58,927 nt of DNA from Rickettsiales bacterium (GTDB lineage Bacteria > Pseudomonadota > Alphaproteobacteria > Rickettsiales > Rickettsiaceae), in the NCBI GenBank assembly GCA_002402195.1, contig NVVL01000005.1, positions 1 through 58,927 on the forward strand, read 5' to 3'. The notes under the pieces were generated by a model. That model was given only the letters and a program-made list of their open reading frames with translations. It made no database searches and was not told the DNA's origin. Shown here one piece after another: positions 27,934 to 36,945 of the stretch. Position 1 is the stretch's first letter, and each line of letters opens with the position of its first letter. A program made the translations under genes and the position numbers.

Positions 27934-29232
27934 TTACAAGAAATGTGTAAAACGTGAAATAAAGCTCGGCCGGAAAATAACTTCAAAAGATATTTCGAGA
28001 CCAGAACTATCATAGTAAGATATATTGGGAATTGCTACGATTTTTTCAAGTCTTCTGATCGCAGAAAGTGTAAATAAAATCGATTTATGGTTATTATCAC
28101 TGATTTTAGCTAGGTTTTTTAGATTTATTTTATCTTTTAGCTCAATATAATCAGAAAATTTTAAGCAATCAATATAATAACCATCGCAAGATTGCGGTGA
28201 AATTATCTCAAATCTTCCGTCCCAGTAATTATTTTTCGCAAAATCCACAGGCATTTTGATCTTATCAATAGCCGAATATTCTCGGTATATTAACAGCCCC
28301 TTTGATGTTTCTTTTAAAATACATCCATGCAAACTAGAGTCGATTTTCTCATTATGCGCAAGTTTGGCAAGTAATTTTCGTATGCTGCGGAATCTTGGCG
28401 TTGCGGTCTTACCACTAATAACAGTCAGAATATAATTAAGAATTGGTATCTGGATGTCGCACCTCTCCTTTTTCAAACCAGCTAAATCAATCATTGCAAA
28501 GCCATATTCATTAATTGATAATAGCTCTGCCATTGCGATGATTAGACGCTCGTTTAAAACTGATGCTTGATTATTAACCCCTGCGATTTCTTGAGCTAGC
28601 TCCAATTTTTCAGGTCTCGTATATAAAGCCAGCTGCTTACGAATCCTGTTTCTCTCATAAGCATCAGATCGATTAGACTCATCTTCCAGCCAGCCGATGT
28701 TATTTTGCTCAAGATAATGAACTAACTCAGCCTTACTGCAACCACTAAGCGGGCGCAAAATTCTGATATTATTATGGAAAAACTCATCAGTACTGCTCAA
28801 ACCCAAAATGCTGCTTTTCTTGCTTTTGCGCATCAGATAAGTCTCAAACATATCATCCATATGATGGGCAGTTAGCAAAATATCAATACCCAAATCATGG
28901 CATTTACTAGTCATAAGATCGTAACGCCCTTGCCTTGCGCGCTCTTGCAGTGCAACCTTGCTGCCCCCGCAATCCCATGAAAGAGGATAAAACTCATGCC
29001 CCAAATCCCGGGCAAGCTTAGCAATATAACGGATTTCATCTTTAGATCCAGCGCGCAAATTATGATCAACGCTCAGAATCACAAGCTGAACGCCCGCACC
29101 TCTTGCCCATATAGATGCAAGATGCATCAGCGCAACAGAATCAGAGCCACCAGAGACAGCTATGGCGATCTTACCAGGAGGAATAGTACCGAGAGAGTTT
29201 GTAATCTTATCATCAAATCTAGTGCTAGGCAT
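27934..29232 (-). CDS. tilS: tRNA(Ile)-lysidine synthase
   Basis: Modifies C34 of the tRNA-Ile CAU anticodon to lysidine, so that it reads AUA codons. The N-terminal PP-loop ATPase motif SGGSDSVALMHLA is at residues 27-39, with LSVDHNLRAGS and LLTAHHMDDMFETYLMR (substrate/ATP site) downstream. The remaining part of the 432 residues is weakly conserved, as in other TilS proteins. It precedes ftsH in one transcription unit. Confidence 0.93.
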   Translation of the reverse strand: MPSTRFDDKITNSLGTIPPGKIAIAVSGGSDSVALMHLASIWARGAGVQLVILSVDHNLRAGSKDEIRYIAKLARDLGHEFYPLSWDCGGSKVALQERARQGRYDLMTSKCHDLGIDILLTAHHMDDMFETYLMRKSKKSSILGLSSTDEFFHNNIRILRPLSGCSKAELVHYLEQNNIGWLEDESNRSDAYERNRIRKQLALYTRPEKLELAQEIAGVNNQASVLNERLIIAMAELLSINEYGFAMIDLAGLKKERCDIQIPILNYILTVISGKTATPRFRSIRKLLAKLAHNEKIDSSLHGCILKETSKGLLIYREYSAIDKIKMPVDFAKNNYWDGRFEIISPQSCDGYYIDCLKFSDYIELKDKINLKNLAKISDNNHKSILFTLSAIRRLEKIVAIPNISYYDSSGLEISFEVIFRPSFISRFTHFL

Positions 29233-29282
29233 TTTGCATCACGAAATAAGATTACACGAAAGAGAAAAAACAAGGGCTCTTG

Positions 29283-29331
29283 TAAGCTGCATCCACAGAC
29301 CTAAAAATATGAAATATTCTAAGTCTGCGAA
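29283..29331. repeat. Dispersed palindromic repeat, copy E
   Basis: CAGACCTAAAAATAT is followed after three bases by ATATTCTAAGTCTG, an almost perfect inverted repeat. It lies in the short gap between the tilS start and the methyltransferase stop. Confidence 0.7.
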
Positions 29332-29375
29332 TTTCTGCTCTTAAAAAATATAAGAACCCCTGCAGATAATAACGA

Positions 29376-30950
29376 CTATACAAACAATCCTTGTGTTGTA
29401 AGTCTATTTACTGTGTGGCCAAGATGAGCTATAAGCTCTTTCTTGATTTGAGCTGGATCTTCGATCTTCTTTTTATCCTTACTCATATTGATTTTACCAT
29501 CCTTAACATCCTTAATCAGAAGCTCAAGAATTTGCTGTTTAGTATTTTTACCATCCATATATTTAAGGGCAAATTTATCAAACAGATTAATCCCGACAGG
29601 AGCATGATAAAGATTAGTAACCCAAGTATTATTAGTGTTATTGGCTTGATAAAAAGCAAGATCACTAATTTTAGGCTTATCAACTTTAACTTTATCAGAA
29701 GTGCGCTCTATTAGAGAAATATCAATATAGCCTTTAATAACCAGATTCATCACATTCTTCAATAGGTCAGCTTCAATTTGAGCCTTGCTATCTGTTTTGA
29801 ACTTTTTATTAGCCTTCTCAATAATAGTATCAAACTTCAACGGATATCCTCCATTCTCGATGAATGTATAAAGAATAGCCTTCAACCAAGGGGAAGAAGT
29901 AGTGATATATTGCTCTTTATTTCCTTTGAAATAGAACTTCAACGGATCTTTGCTCGCAAGCTTAATATCCTTCAAAGACTTCTCTGGAGTAATATTAAAT
30001 GACAATGCAAATTTCTTCGCATCATTATTATTAAGAGCTCTGTTCAGCTTAACTCCTTTATGACATAGCAATGTGCTTCTGAATCTTCTATTCGTAATGA
30101 AGTCCATATATTGCTCAGTTCTGACGATATCATTCAGATCTTTCAATTTCTCAGCAATCTCCTTGCCCATATTACCCAGATACATTGAAGATAGCGAACA
30201 GTCAGACAGATATTGCATACCATTCTTGCCAGCTTCTGCCATGAATTCGTTAAAGTAATATTGCTTATTCTCATCTTCAAGGTGATCGTGTCTTAGATAG
30301 TGATCGCCTTGCTTTGCAAGAAGTTCAGCTTCTTTGGTCAAAGTCTTTGCATATGGGGTGTCAGCATTTTTCAAGCTATCTTTCACAAACTCAAGCAGCG
30401 CGCGCGACTGAGTCACTTTCTCGTTCGGATCTTGGAAGTTCTTGGAATGATAAAGCATCATATCCCTGATAGTTCTAACCATATTCCAACCTGGAAGAGT
30501 ATTATAGCTGATATATGCTATACCATTTTCAGTTAGGTTTTCATTCACAACTTTAAAAATCTTCTCGCGGACAACATCAGGAACCCAGGACAAAACACCA
30601 TGGCAAACAATATAGTCGAACTTGCCGAAAGATTTATCGATATCCATGATTGAGCAATGTTTCAGATCAACATTTTTCAAGCCCAAAGCCTTAACATTCT
30701 TAATACCAGCATCAATTTGCACTTTAGACAAATCAACACCAACATACTCTCCCTTAGGATTATGCATAGCATGTGGTATCAAGTTTCCACCTTCGGCGCA
30801 ACCAAGCTCAAGCACTCTTGCTGTCTCAATTTTAGGAGCATCCATTCCGAAAAGAGCCCCAAGAGTTGCTAGTCGCTCCGGGCTGCTTTGCGCGTAAGGA
30901 TAGCTGTGATAAGGCGTTTCATCATATGTGTTTTGCGTTTCTTTAGTCAT
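29376..30950 (-). CDS. SAM-dependent methyltransferase with regulatory domain (rickettsial PKMT-like)
   Basis: The 524 residues consist of a class I methyltransferase domain (motif I VLELGCAEGGNLIP near residues 45-58, then YVGVDLS and DYIVCHGVLSWVP) followed by a methyltransferase regulatory domain with long helical segments. This layout is that of the Rickettsia protein lysine methyltransferases PKMT1/PKMT2, which methylate outer-membrane protein OmpB. Similarity is judged by eye from motif I and the regulatory part. The next gene downstream encodes an outer-membrane barrel, which could be a substrate, but that is inference. Confidence 0.75.
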   Translation of the reverse strand: MTKETQNTYDETPYHSYPYAQSSPERLATLGALFGMDAPKIETARVLELGCAEGGNLIPHAMHNPKGEYVGVDLSKVQIDAGIKNVKALGLKNVDLKHCSIMDIDKSFGKFDYIVCHGVLSWVPDVVREKIFKVVNENLTENGIAYISYNTLPGWNMVRTIRDMMLYHSKNFQDPNEKVTQSRALLEFVKDSLKNADTPYAKTLTKEAELLAKQGDHYLRHDHLEDENKQYYFNEFMAEAGKNGMQYLSDCSLSSMYLGNMGKEIAEKLKDLNDIVRTEQYMDFITNRRFRSTLLCHKGVKLNRALNNNDAKKFALSFNITPEKSLKDIKLASKDPLKFYFKGNKEQYITTSSPWLKAILYTFIENGGYPLKFDTIIEKANKKFKTDSKAQIEADLLKNVMNLVIKGYIDISLIERTSDKVKVDKPKISDLAFYQANNTNNTWVTNLYHAPVGINLFDKFALKYMDGKNTKQQILELLIKDVKDGKINMSKDKKKIEDPAQIKKELIAHLGHTVNRLTTQGLFV

Positions 30951-30981
30951 AATAAATATTCTTCTTTTTTAATTTGATTTG

Positions 30982-31731
30982 TTATTTTACAGGAATTTTA
31001 AACGTAAGTCCAATGGTAAACTCACCCACCGCAATTGTTTTCTTAATTGGCTTTTGCGCTTTGACCACATGAGTGATTTTATCAAGCGCATCGTATTTGA
31101 GCTTTAAGTTATTTACTACCTGAACCCTTGCACCAAGATCAAGACTCAAATTTGCCCCTAAATCTCTAGTAACTCCAACGCCAAGCTGATAGGTGAAATA
31201 GTTAGCAGTTTGATTCTTAATTCTAAATATCTCCATATTTCCTTGGGGACCCGGCACGCTAGAACTAGCTGATTTAATCGATATCCTAGAAACCCCTGCC
31301 CCGAATATAACATATGGCTGCAGCTGAGCAAATTTCTTTGGCAATTCATAAATCAAGTTCGCTGTAAAAACATTCGTACTCATGTCAGTTGTCCCAGGAA
31401 CCGCCTTCGGAAGACCTAGCGTGTCTGGATGTAGCACATAGCCAAGCTTATATTTTGGCTGATGAGTAGCAGAGATCTCAATCATCATACCGGGATAAAA
31501 GCTATACCCGATACGTCCGCCATACATCGTGGAACGTTTCATTTCCACGTCAGTTTTAGTATCTTTGTCCTGAAACTTATTAACTACAGGATCTGATATA
31601 CCATATTCTGTACCAATATAGAAATATCTATCATCCGCACTGATTTCATCATTAGCGTGTGCTGCGCTAGATAAAAGAGTAACTGCACTTAATAGAGCAA
31701 CGATTCCCGACTGTTTTATTGACTTAATCAT
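30982..31731 (-). CDS. Outer-membrane beta-barrel protein
   Basis: A 249-residue protein with a Sec signal peptide (ALLSAVTLLSSAAHA, cleavage after AHA). The mature part alternates hydrophobic and polar residues in short strands (YFYIGTEYGIS, MYGGRIGYSFYPGMMIEISATHQPKY, LQPYVIFGAGVS, YFTYQLGVGVTRDL, VGEFTIGLTFKI), typical of small 8-strand OMPs such as the rickettsial surface proteins. The last residue is not phenylalanine (FKIPVK end). It follows a strong promoter at 31771-31798 and lies 31 bases before the PKMT-like gene, so they may be co-transcribed. Confidence 0.8.
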   Translation of the reverse strand: MIKSIKQSGIVALLSAVTLLSSAAHANDEISADDRYFYIGTEYGISDPVVNKFQDKDTKTDVEMKRSTMYGGRIGYSFYPGMMIEISATHQPKYKLGYVLHPDTLGLPKAVPGTTDMSTNVFTANLIYELPKKFAQLQPYVIFGAGVSRISIKSASSSVPGPQGNMEIFRIKNQTANYFTYQLGVGVTRDLGANLSLDLGARVQVVNNLKLKYDALDKITHVVKAQKPIKKTIAVGEFTIGLTFKIPVK

Positions 31732-31770
31732 TTCTGCAATCCCTTACTATTTATGTAAAAATACAGATGG

Positions 31771-31798
31771 ATTATATAGGGATGATTTCATAGGTCAA
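31771..31798 (-). promoter_or_regulatory. Sigma-70 promoter of the outer-membrane protein gene
   Basis: On the minus strand TTGACC (31798-31793), a 16-base spacer and TATAAT (31776-31771), 40 bases before the ATG at 31731. Confidence 0.65.
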
Positions 31799-32240
31799 AC
31801 TAAAAATTTTCAAGCCTTCATTTTTAAAGGTTTTTTATATATAAACAATGATGAATTAACGTCATTATTACACCAATTACTGCAGCTCTAATATTAAGAG
31901 CGACAGGGTAACAGTCAGTTTGTTTGTTTGCGTATTACGGTACTCATAGTGCCCTGATATAAGAAATTTCAAACCAGGCCATGCTGGCATTTTAGGTCTG
32001 CGAACGTAGTTTCTTATTATTTGCCTACTACTAAATCATGTTAAAGACACGAATAAGAGCTTGAGCGTTTCCGGCACCTACCAGGCTACAAAACATCACC
32101 ATTTAATGTGTTTTATTGTTGCTTTCAATACCTTCTATGCGTATAGTCTGGTGCATATTATTTAGCGTATCTTATGCCGCCTATTGAAGTGAGGGTGCCT
32201 GCTTTGAGAGCGGATAAAAACATAATAAACCCGGGCAAGA
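31799..32240. other. Intergenic stretch before waaA
   Basis: About 440 bases with no gene. It contains a partial repeat copy at 31988-32015 and a GGGTGCCTGC motif near 32200 that also occurs in repeat copy C. No RNA gene was recognised. Confidence 0.5.
31988..32015. repeat. Dispersed palindromic repeat, partial copy F
   Basis: On the minus strand AAGAAACTACGTTCGCAGAC then CTAAAATG, the 5' half of the family consensus. Confidence 0.6.
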
Positions 32241-33527
32241 ATGATTTTCATTTATAATCTACTAAGCTTACTGCTTTTTCCTATATATCTATTAGTTCTG
32301 CTAGTGCGCCTGTGCAAGAAAAAGGAAAATCTGAAATCCATCCTGCAGCGCCATAGTCTTCTCATGCCAAGCAGGCCTGATGGGCAATTGGTTTGGATAC
32401 ATGCTGCAAGTGTCGGCGAGTCTATGGTGGCGCTGACTTTGATAAAGGCTATCAGCACCGAGCATCCGAAGATGAATTTTCTAGTCACCACAGGCACCCT
32501 CTCCTCTGCCGGGCTTCTAGCAAACTGGCTGCCTAGTAATGCGCAGCACCAAGGTGCGCAGCATCAAGATGCGCAACACCAATTTGTGCCTATTGATAAT
32601 ATTTTAATTGTCAGGAAGTTTCTCAAACATTGGCGTCCAAAATTGGGGATATTTATTGAGTCAGAATTCTGGCCTTGTTTAATAAATGAATCTGCAAAAA
32701 ACTTTGATCTTATTTTAGCAAATGCCAGATTGTCAGACAGATCCTTTGCAAGATGGCAAAAGCGAAGGGGGATTTTTAACTTCATCACTAGTAAATTTAA
32801 AACCATCCTGGTGCAAAGCAAAACGGATCTGGATAAATATCAAAATCTGGGTTGTGGGCGCGCTATTAATCTCGGCAACTTGAAATTTGCCAATAAAGAA
32901 TTGGAAGTGGATACCGAAAAATTAGCGAGTCTCAAATCTATTTTTGGGGATAAGAAGATCTTCCTAGCCAGCAGCACCCACAAAGAAGATGAGGAAGTTA
33001 CTCTCAAGATAATCAAAAGCCTGAAGCAAAAGAATATTGACTATTACCCAATCATCATACTCCGCCACCCGGAGAGAGTGGGTGAGCTGGCCAAGGCTTG
33101 CGCTCAGCTGGGGCTTAAATTTTCGATAAGATCAAAATCCCCCGCCCCATCGCTGGGTGATGATTTATACATAGTGGATAGTTTCGGGGAGCTGGGCTTG
33201 TTTTATAGCCTTGCCTATATCAGCTTCATCGGAGGTTCTTTCAAGCATGGGGGACATAATTTGGTTGAGCCGGCATATTTTGATAATGTGATTCTCCTTG
33301 GCCCCGATATGAGCAATTTCCAGAATATAGCAGATGATATGACAAGCCACAAAGCTGCCATTCAGGTGAGAAATGCAGAAGAGCTCGCAGAGCAGATTGA
33401 GTTCTTTTTGGATGAAAAAAACAGCAAGGAGCGCTCTTTATATAGTGCTAATGCACAGAATTTTGTTGATTCCAGAAAAGAAACGCTTAATAATTACCTA
33501 ACAGCAATAGACAAATTCCTGAAATAA
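32241..33527 (+). CDS. waaA: 3-deoxy-D-manno-octulosonic acid (KDO) transferase
   Basis: Transfers KDO to lipid A precursor at the inner face of the cytoplasmic membrane. The 428 residues have the N-terminal membrane segment (FIYNLLSLLLFPIYLLVLLVRL), WIHAASVGESMVALTLI (substrate site), WRPKLGIFIESEFWP, and the GT-B C-terminal part with FIGGSFKHGGHNLVEPA. Between LPSNA and HQFVPIDN a pentapeptide repeat AQHQG/AQHQD/AQHQF is inserted (15-bp tandem repeat, 32541-32585). It heads a lipid A gene run with lpxK and lpxL. Confidence 0.95.
   Translation: MIFIYNLLSLLLFPIYLLVLLVRLCKKKENLKSILQRHSLLMPSRPDGQLVWIHAASVGESMVALTLIKAISTEHPKMNFLVTTGTLSSAGLLANWLPSNAQHQGAQHQDAQHQFVPIDNILIVRKFLKHWRPKLGIFIESEFWPCLINESAKNFDLILANARLSDRSFARWQKRRGIFNFITSKFKTILVQSKTDLDKYQNLGCGRAINLGNLKFANKELEVDTEKLASLKSIFGDKKIFLASSTHKEDEEVTLKIIKSLKQKNIDYYPIIILRHPERVGELAKACAQLGLKFSIRSKSPAPSLGDDLYIVDSFGELGLFYSLAYISFIGGSFKHGGHNLVEPAYFDNVILLGPDMSNFQNIADDMTSHKAAIQVRNAEELAEQIEFFLDEKNSKERSLYSANAQNFVDSRKETLNNYLTAIDKFLK
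32541..32585. repeat. 15-bp in-frame tandem repeat in waaA
   Basis: Three units at 32541, 32556 and 32571, each GCGCARCAYCAA plus a variable codon, encode AQHQX three times. A similar 15-bp repeat lies in the histidine kinase gene. Confidence 0.9.
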
Positions 33528-33552
33528 CGATTAAATATGCTATATACTGCTA

Positions 33553-33666
33553 CTCAAAATAACAACGAGAACCTAAAACAATAATTTAGAACCCAAAATA
33601 ACGATTAAAAGCTGAAATAATTATTAAAATCTAAAACAAAGATTAAAACCCAGAATAATGATTAAA
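33553..33666. repeat. 19-bp degenerate tandem array at the waaA-lpxK junction
   Basis: About six 19-bp units ending at 33666, clearest at 33591, 33610, 33629 and 33648. They resemble the waaA stop region (CTGAAATAACGATTAAA at 33519). The last unit supplies the lpxK start codon and its next two codons (ATGATTAAA). Confidence 0.8.
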
Positions 33667-34659
33667 TTACTATATCCTAAATTTTGGTCAAAAAGAGGGC
33701 TGATTTCATTTGCCCTTATCCCATTTTCATGGATATACCAACTACTAGGCGTTCTTCGAAAAAAATTCGCCTCCCCCATCAGACTATCTCAGATGGTAAT
33801 TTGCGTAGGCAATATGAGCGTTGGAGGCACGGGAAAAACTCAAATAACCCTCTGGCTTGCAAAGGTCTTCCGCAAGAAAAACATAAAATTCGTAATAGTC
33901 ACTAAAGGCTACGGCTCCAGCCTTCGGGGCGCAAAGCTGGTTACGCCCACCGACTGCGCAGCTGATGTTGGCGATGAGTCAATATTACTACAAGAAATAG
34001 CGCCCGTGATCGCCGCAAAAACCGTCCATGCAGCCCTGCCTATTATCAGAGAGCTGAACCCAGATGTAGTAATCTTTGACGATGGAATGCAGAATCCTCA
34101 TTTCATCAAGAACCTAAATATATTGGTGATAGATTCGGCAAGAGCGGCTGGGAACTGGCGAATATTTCCGGCAGGTCCGCTTAGGGAAAATGTCAATTCG
34201 GCAATAAATAGGTCTGATATCATCATCATGATAGGGAGCAAACCTTGCAATGATTTTGAGCTTGTACAGGCGGTCACCTCGTCGCAAAAAACCATCTTCA
34301 ATGCCGGAATGAATCTGACCTCTTTGCATGATGCTAGCAAACAATATTACGCCTTCACAGCCATTGGGGATCCGGAGAGGTTTTATAGATTGCTTGCGGA
34401 AAATAACCTCTCTATATTAGGCAAAAGATCCTTCCCAGATCATCATAATTATACGCCGGAAGAAATTGAGGAGCTGAAAAATATCGCAAAAGAGAATGAT
34501 TGTTCTTTAATAACCACCAAAAAAGACTATGTTAAGATCTCAGATAATAATGGTAATGGTGATAGTGGTGATATCATCTGTGCTGATGTCGCTCTGGATT
34601 TTGAAAATGAGGCAAATTTACTGGATAAGATAAATGAAAAGCTACATAAAAAAAGCTAA
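33658..34659 (+). CDS. lpxK: Tetraacyldisaccharide 4'-kinase
   Basis: Phosphorylates the 4' position of the lipid A disaccharide at the membrane. The 333 residues show the N-terminal membrane-associated helix and the Walker A motif GNMSVGGTGKT (51-61), then VTKGYGSS, VIFDDGMQNPHF and GNWRIFPAGPLREN, all family features. Its start codon comes from the last unit of a 19-bp tandem array. It overlaps lpxL by 26 bases, so translation is coupled. Confidence 0.95.
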   Translation: MIKLLYPKFWSKRGLISFALIPFSWIYQLLGVLRKKFASPIRLSQMVICVGNMSVGGTGKTQITLWLAKVFRKKNIKFVIVTKGYGSSLRGAKLVTPTDCAADVGDESILLQEIAPVIAAKTVHAALPIIRELNPDVVIFDDGMQNPHFIKNLNILVIDSARAAGNWRIFPAGPLRENVNSAINRSDIIIMIGSKPCNDFELVQAVTSSQKTIFNAGMNLTSLHDASKQYYAFTAIGDPERFYRLLAENNLSILGKRSFPDHHNYTPEEIEELKNIAKENDCSLITTKKDYVKISDNNGNGDSGDIICADVALDFENEANLLDKINEKLHKKS

Positions 34660-35512
34660 GCATATTGTTGAGTATGTGCTCTTTACCCTGATAACAAGCG
34701 CACTCCGGCTTTTATCCATCGATAATTCAGCGAATCTATGCAGCTTTATCGCCAGGAAAATCGGCCCTTCTTTAAAGGCAACAAGCGTCGCCAGAAAAAA
34801 TCTGCAGAGAATATTAGGGAATGAGGTAGATACAGACAAAACCATCGATGATCTATGGGATAATTATGGGAGATATATAGGGGAATTTCCTTTTATCAAT
34901 AAGATGACTGATCAAGAAATAGAACAACGCGTGAAATGCATCGGGATCGAGAAATTAAAGCATTTCCAAGATAACAAACAGCCCTTTCTGCTTTTGCTAG
35001 CACATCAAGCTAATTGGGAGTTTATTATCAGAAGAGCTAAGGATTTGTATCCTCAGTTTGGAGTCGTATATCGCAAAGCAAATAATCCATATGTGAATAA
35101 AACCATACTAAAAGAACGCAATAATGATAGCATCATCATGATCGAAAAAGGCGCAAATGGCACAAGATCTCTTATCAAAGCGATTAAATCCAAAATGTCC
35201 ATAGCCATGCTGGTTGACCAGAAAATGAACGAGGGTATTAACGTTCCATTTTTCGGTCATGACGCCATGACTGCCCCCGCAATCGCAAGGCTTAGTCTGC
35301 AATATGACTATCCTATAGTCCCGTGTCAGATGATTCGCATCGATGGAACCAGTAGCTTCGAACTTGTAATTCATTCGCCCCTAGAGTATGATGCTACAGG
35401 AGACACACAAAAAGATTGCTATGATATAATGTTAATGATAAACCAGACTATAGAAGGCTGGATCAGACAAAAACCAGCGCAATGGTTTTGGTTTCATAAT
35501 AGATGGAAGTAA
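34634..35512 (+). CDS. lpxL: Lipid A lauroyl/late acyltransferase
   Basis: Adds a secondary acyl chain to KDO2-lipid IVA. The 292-residue protein has an N-terminal hydrophobic segment (IVEYVLFTLITSALRLL) and the acyltransferase motif HQANWE (H-X4-E) in LLLLAHQANWEF, then MLVDQKMNEGINVPFFG and a final WFWFHNRWK, as in LpxL/HtrB. LpxM cannot be fully excluded. It overlaps the lpxK 3' end. Confidence 0.9.
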   Translation: MKSYIKKAKHIVEYVLFTLITSALRLLSIDNSANLCSFIARKIGPSLKATSVARKNLQRILGNEVDTDKTIDDLWDNYGRYIGEFPFINKMTDQEIEQRVKCIGIEKLKHFQDNKQPFLLLLAHQANWEFIIRRAKDLYPQFGVVYRKANNPYVNKTILKERNNDSIIMIEKGANGTRSLIKAIKSKMSIAMLVDQKMNEGINVPFFGHDAMTAPAIARLSLQYDYPIVPCQMIRIDGTSSFELVIHSPLEYDATGDTQKDCYDIMLMINQTIEGWIRQKPAQWFWFHNRWK

Positions 35513-35575
35513 ATCTGCTTGCACGGGTTTTACAGTAGATATATATAGATAGAAACAAATTATAGAAATAAATTT

Positions 35576-36721
35576 ATGATCAATAAAGATGTACTACCAA
35601 TTTTAGACAAGCTAATCAGCTTCCAATCCGTCACGCCAAAGGGGGAGGATGCGCTGCAATATATAGCTGAGCTTTTATCCAAGCTAGGTTTCGAATGTCA
35701 TCTTAAAAACTTTGGCTCTGGGGCGAAGGAAACGTCTAATTTATATGCTGTGCTTGGCGACTGTGCCCCTAATATCTGCTTTGCAGGTCATGTGGATGTG
35801 GTGCCTCCGATGAGCCTTGATTTATGGAACTCAGACCCTTTCAAAATGACTGTAAAAGATGACATTATATATGGGCGCGGAACTGTTGATATGAAAGGTG
35901 CTCTTGCCTGCGGACTCGCTGCGACATTAGAGTTCTTCAAGCAGCATAAACCGACCGGTTCAATCAGTTTCTTGCTAACTTCTGATGAAGAAGGAGACGC
36001 AACATATGGCACCAAGATGATGCTTGAACATATCAAAAACTATACTCCCAAAATCGATCTTTGCCTACTTGGCGAGCCAACAACCAAGAAAACTATAGGC
36101 GATACAATCAAGATTGGGCGTCGCGGGAGTGTGAATTTTGCGTTGACAGTTTCTGGCAAGCAAGGGCATGTTGCCTACCCAGAAAAGGCGATTAATCCTA
36201 TTCCGATTATGACGAATATTTTGAAAGATTTATCTGAGAAAGAATTTGACTCCGGCTCTGAATTTTTCCAAAAATCCAATCTGGAAATAACTTCTGTCGA
36301 TACTGGCAATCAAGTAACAAATGTGATTGTTCAATCCTTGAGTGCGAAATTTAATATCAGGTTCAACGAAAAACACACGGCCGCTAGTTTGAATTCCGAA
36401 ATAGAGCAGATAGTCAAGAAACATTGTGATAATTATGATTTACAATATTCCAGCTCATCGGCACCTTTTATCCAAAAATATTCAGAGCGCATGAAAAAAT
36501 TCACTCAAATCGTTCAGGATAATTGCGGGGTAATACCGGATGTAGAAACAGGCGGCGGCACCTCTGATGCAAGATTTATTCACCCCTTTGCTGAGGTGGT
36601 GGAATTCGGGTTAAATTGCGACCCTGCTCATAAAATTAACGAGCATACTAAAATTAGTGATTTACAAATTCTGTATAACGTGTATTATGACAGCCTGGTT
36701 GAGTTTTTAACGCAGCGTTAG
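35576..36721 (+). CDS. dapE: Succinyl-diaminopimelate desuccinylase
   Basis: Zinc-dependent hydrolase of the lysine/meso-diaminopimelate pathway, releasing LL-DAP for peptidoglycan. The 381 residues show the metal motifs FAGHVDVVPP, YGRGTVDMKGAL and LTSDEEGDATYGT, plus EPTTKKTIGDTIKIGRRG and the C-terminal TGGGTSDARF, all typical for DapE. Its presence suggests peptidoglycan precursors are made. It ends 18 bases before the tRNA gene. Confidence 0.95.
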   Translation: MINKDVLPILDKLISFQSVTPKGEDALQYIAELLSKLGFECHLKNFGSGAKETSNLYAVLGDCAPNICFAGHVDVVPPMSLDLWNSDPFKMTVKDDIIYGRGTVDMKGALACGLAATLEFFKQHKPTGSISFLLTSDEEGDATYGTKMMLEHIKNYTPKIDLCLLGEPTTKKTIGDTIKIGRRGSVNFALTVSGKQGHVAYPEKAINPIPIMTNILKDLSEKEFDSGSEFFQKSNLEITSVDTGNQVTNVIVQSLSAKFNIRFNEKHTAASLNSEIEQIVKKHCDNYDLQYSSSSAPFIQKYSERMKKFTQIVQDNCGVIPDVETGGGTSDARFIHPFAEVVEFGLNCDPAHKINEHTKISDLQILYNVYYDSLVEFLTQR

Positions 36722-36739
36722 AAACATGGCCATTTTTAA

Positions 36740-36824
36740 GCGGGTGTGGCGGAACTGGTAGACGCGCTAGATTTAGGTTCTAGTGCCGCAAGGCGTGGGG
36801 GTTCAAGTCCCTTCATCCGTACCA
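36740..36824 (+). tRNA. tRNA-Leu (anticodon TAG)
   Basis: An 85-base sequence folds into a class II tRNA: acceptor GCGGGTG paired with CATCCGT (one G-U at the end), anticodon stem CTAGA/TCTAG with loop TTTAGGT giving TAG, a long variable arm (TGCCGCAAGGCG), T arm GGGGGTTCAAGTCCC, and encoded CCA. Confidence 0.95.
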
Positions 36825-36831
36825 AAATTTC

Positions 36832-36866
36832 AAGCTGGCTTCATGCAAGTCAGCTTTTGGTTTTGG
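36832..36866 (+). terminator. Terminator after dapE-tRNA-Leu
   Basis: AAGCTGGCTT and AAGTCAGCTT form a 10-bp stem (one G-U/mismatch) around CATGC, followed by TTGGTTTTGGG, 8 bases after the tRNA. Confidence 0.55.
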
Positions 36867-36945
36867 GAATATGAGTTATAAACAGACAAGATTTCTTTCG
36901 GAAATAAACGCATAAAATATTTTTAGACGCATAGGTTATCAAATT

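Noticed and set aside
31799..32240. Possible 4.5S RNA, tmRNA or 6S RNA in the waaA upstream gap
   Set aside because: No recognisable conserved core of any of these RNAs was found.
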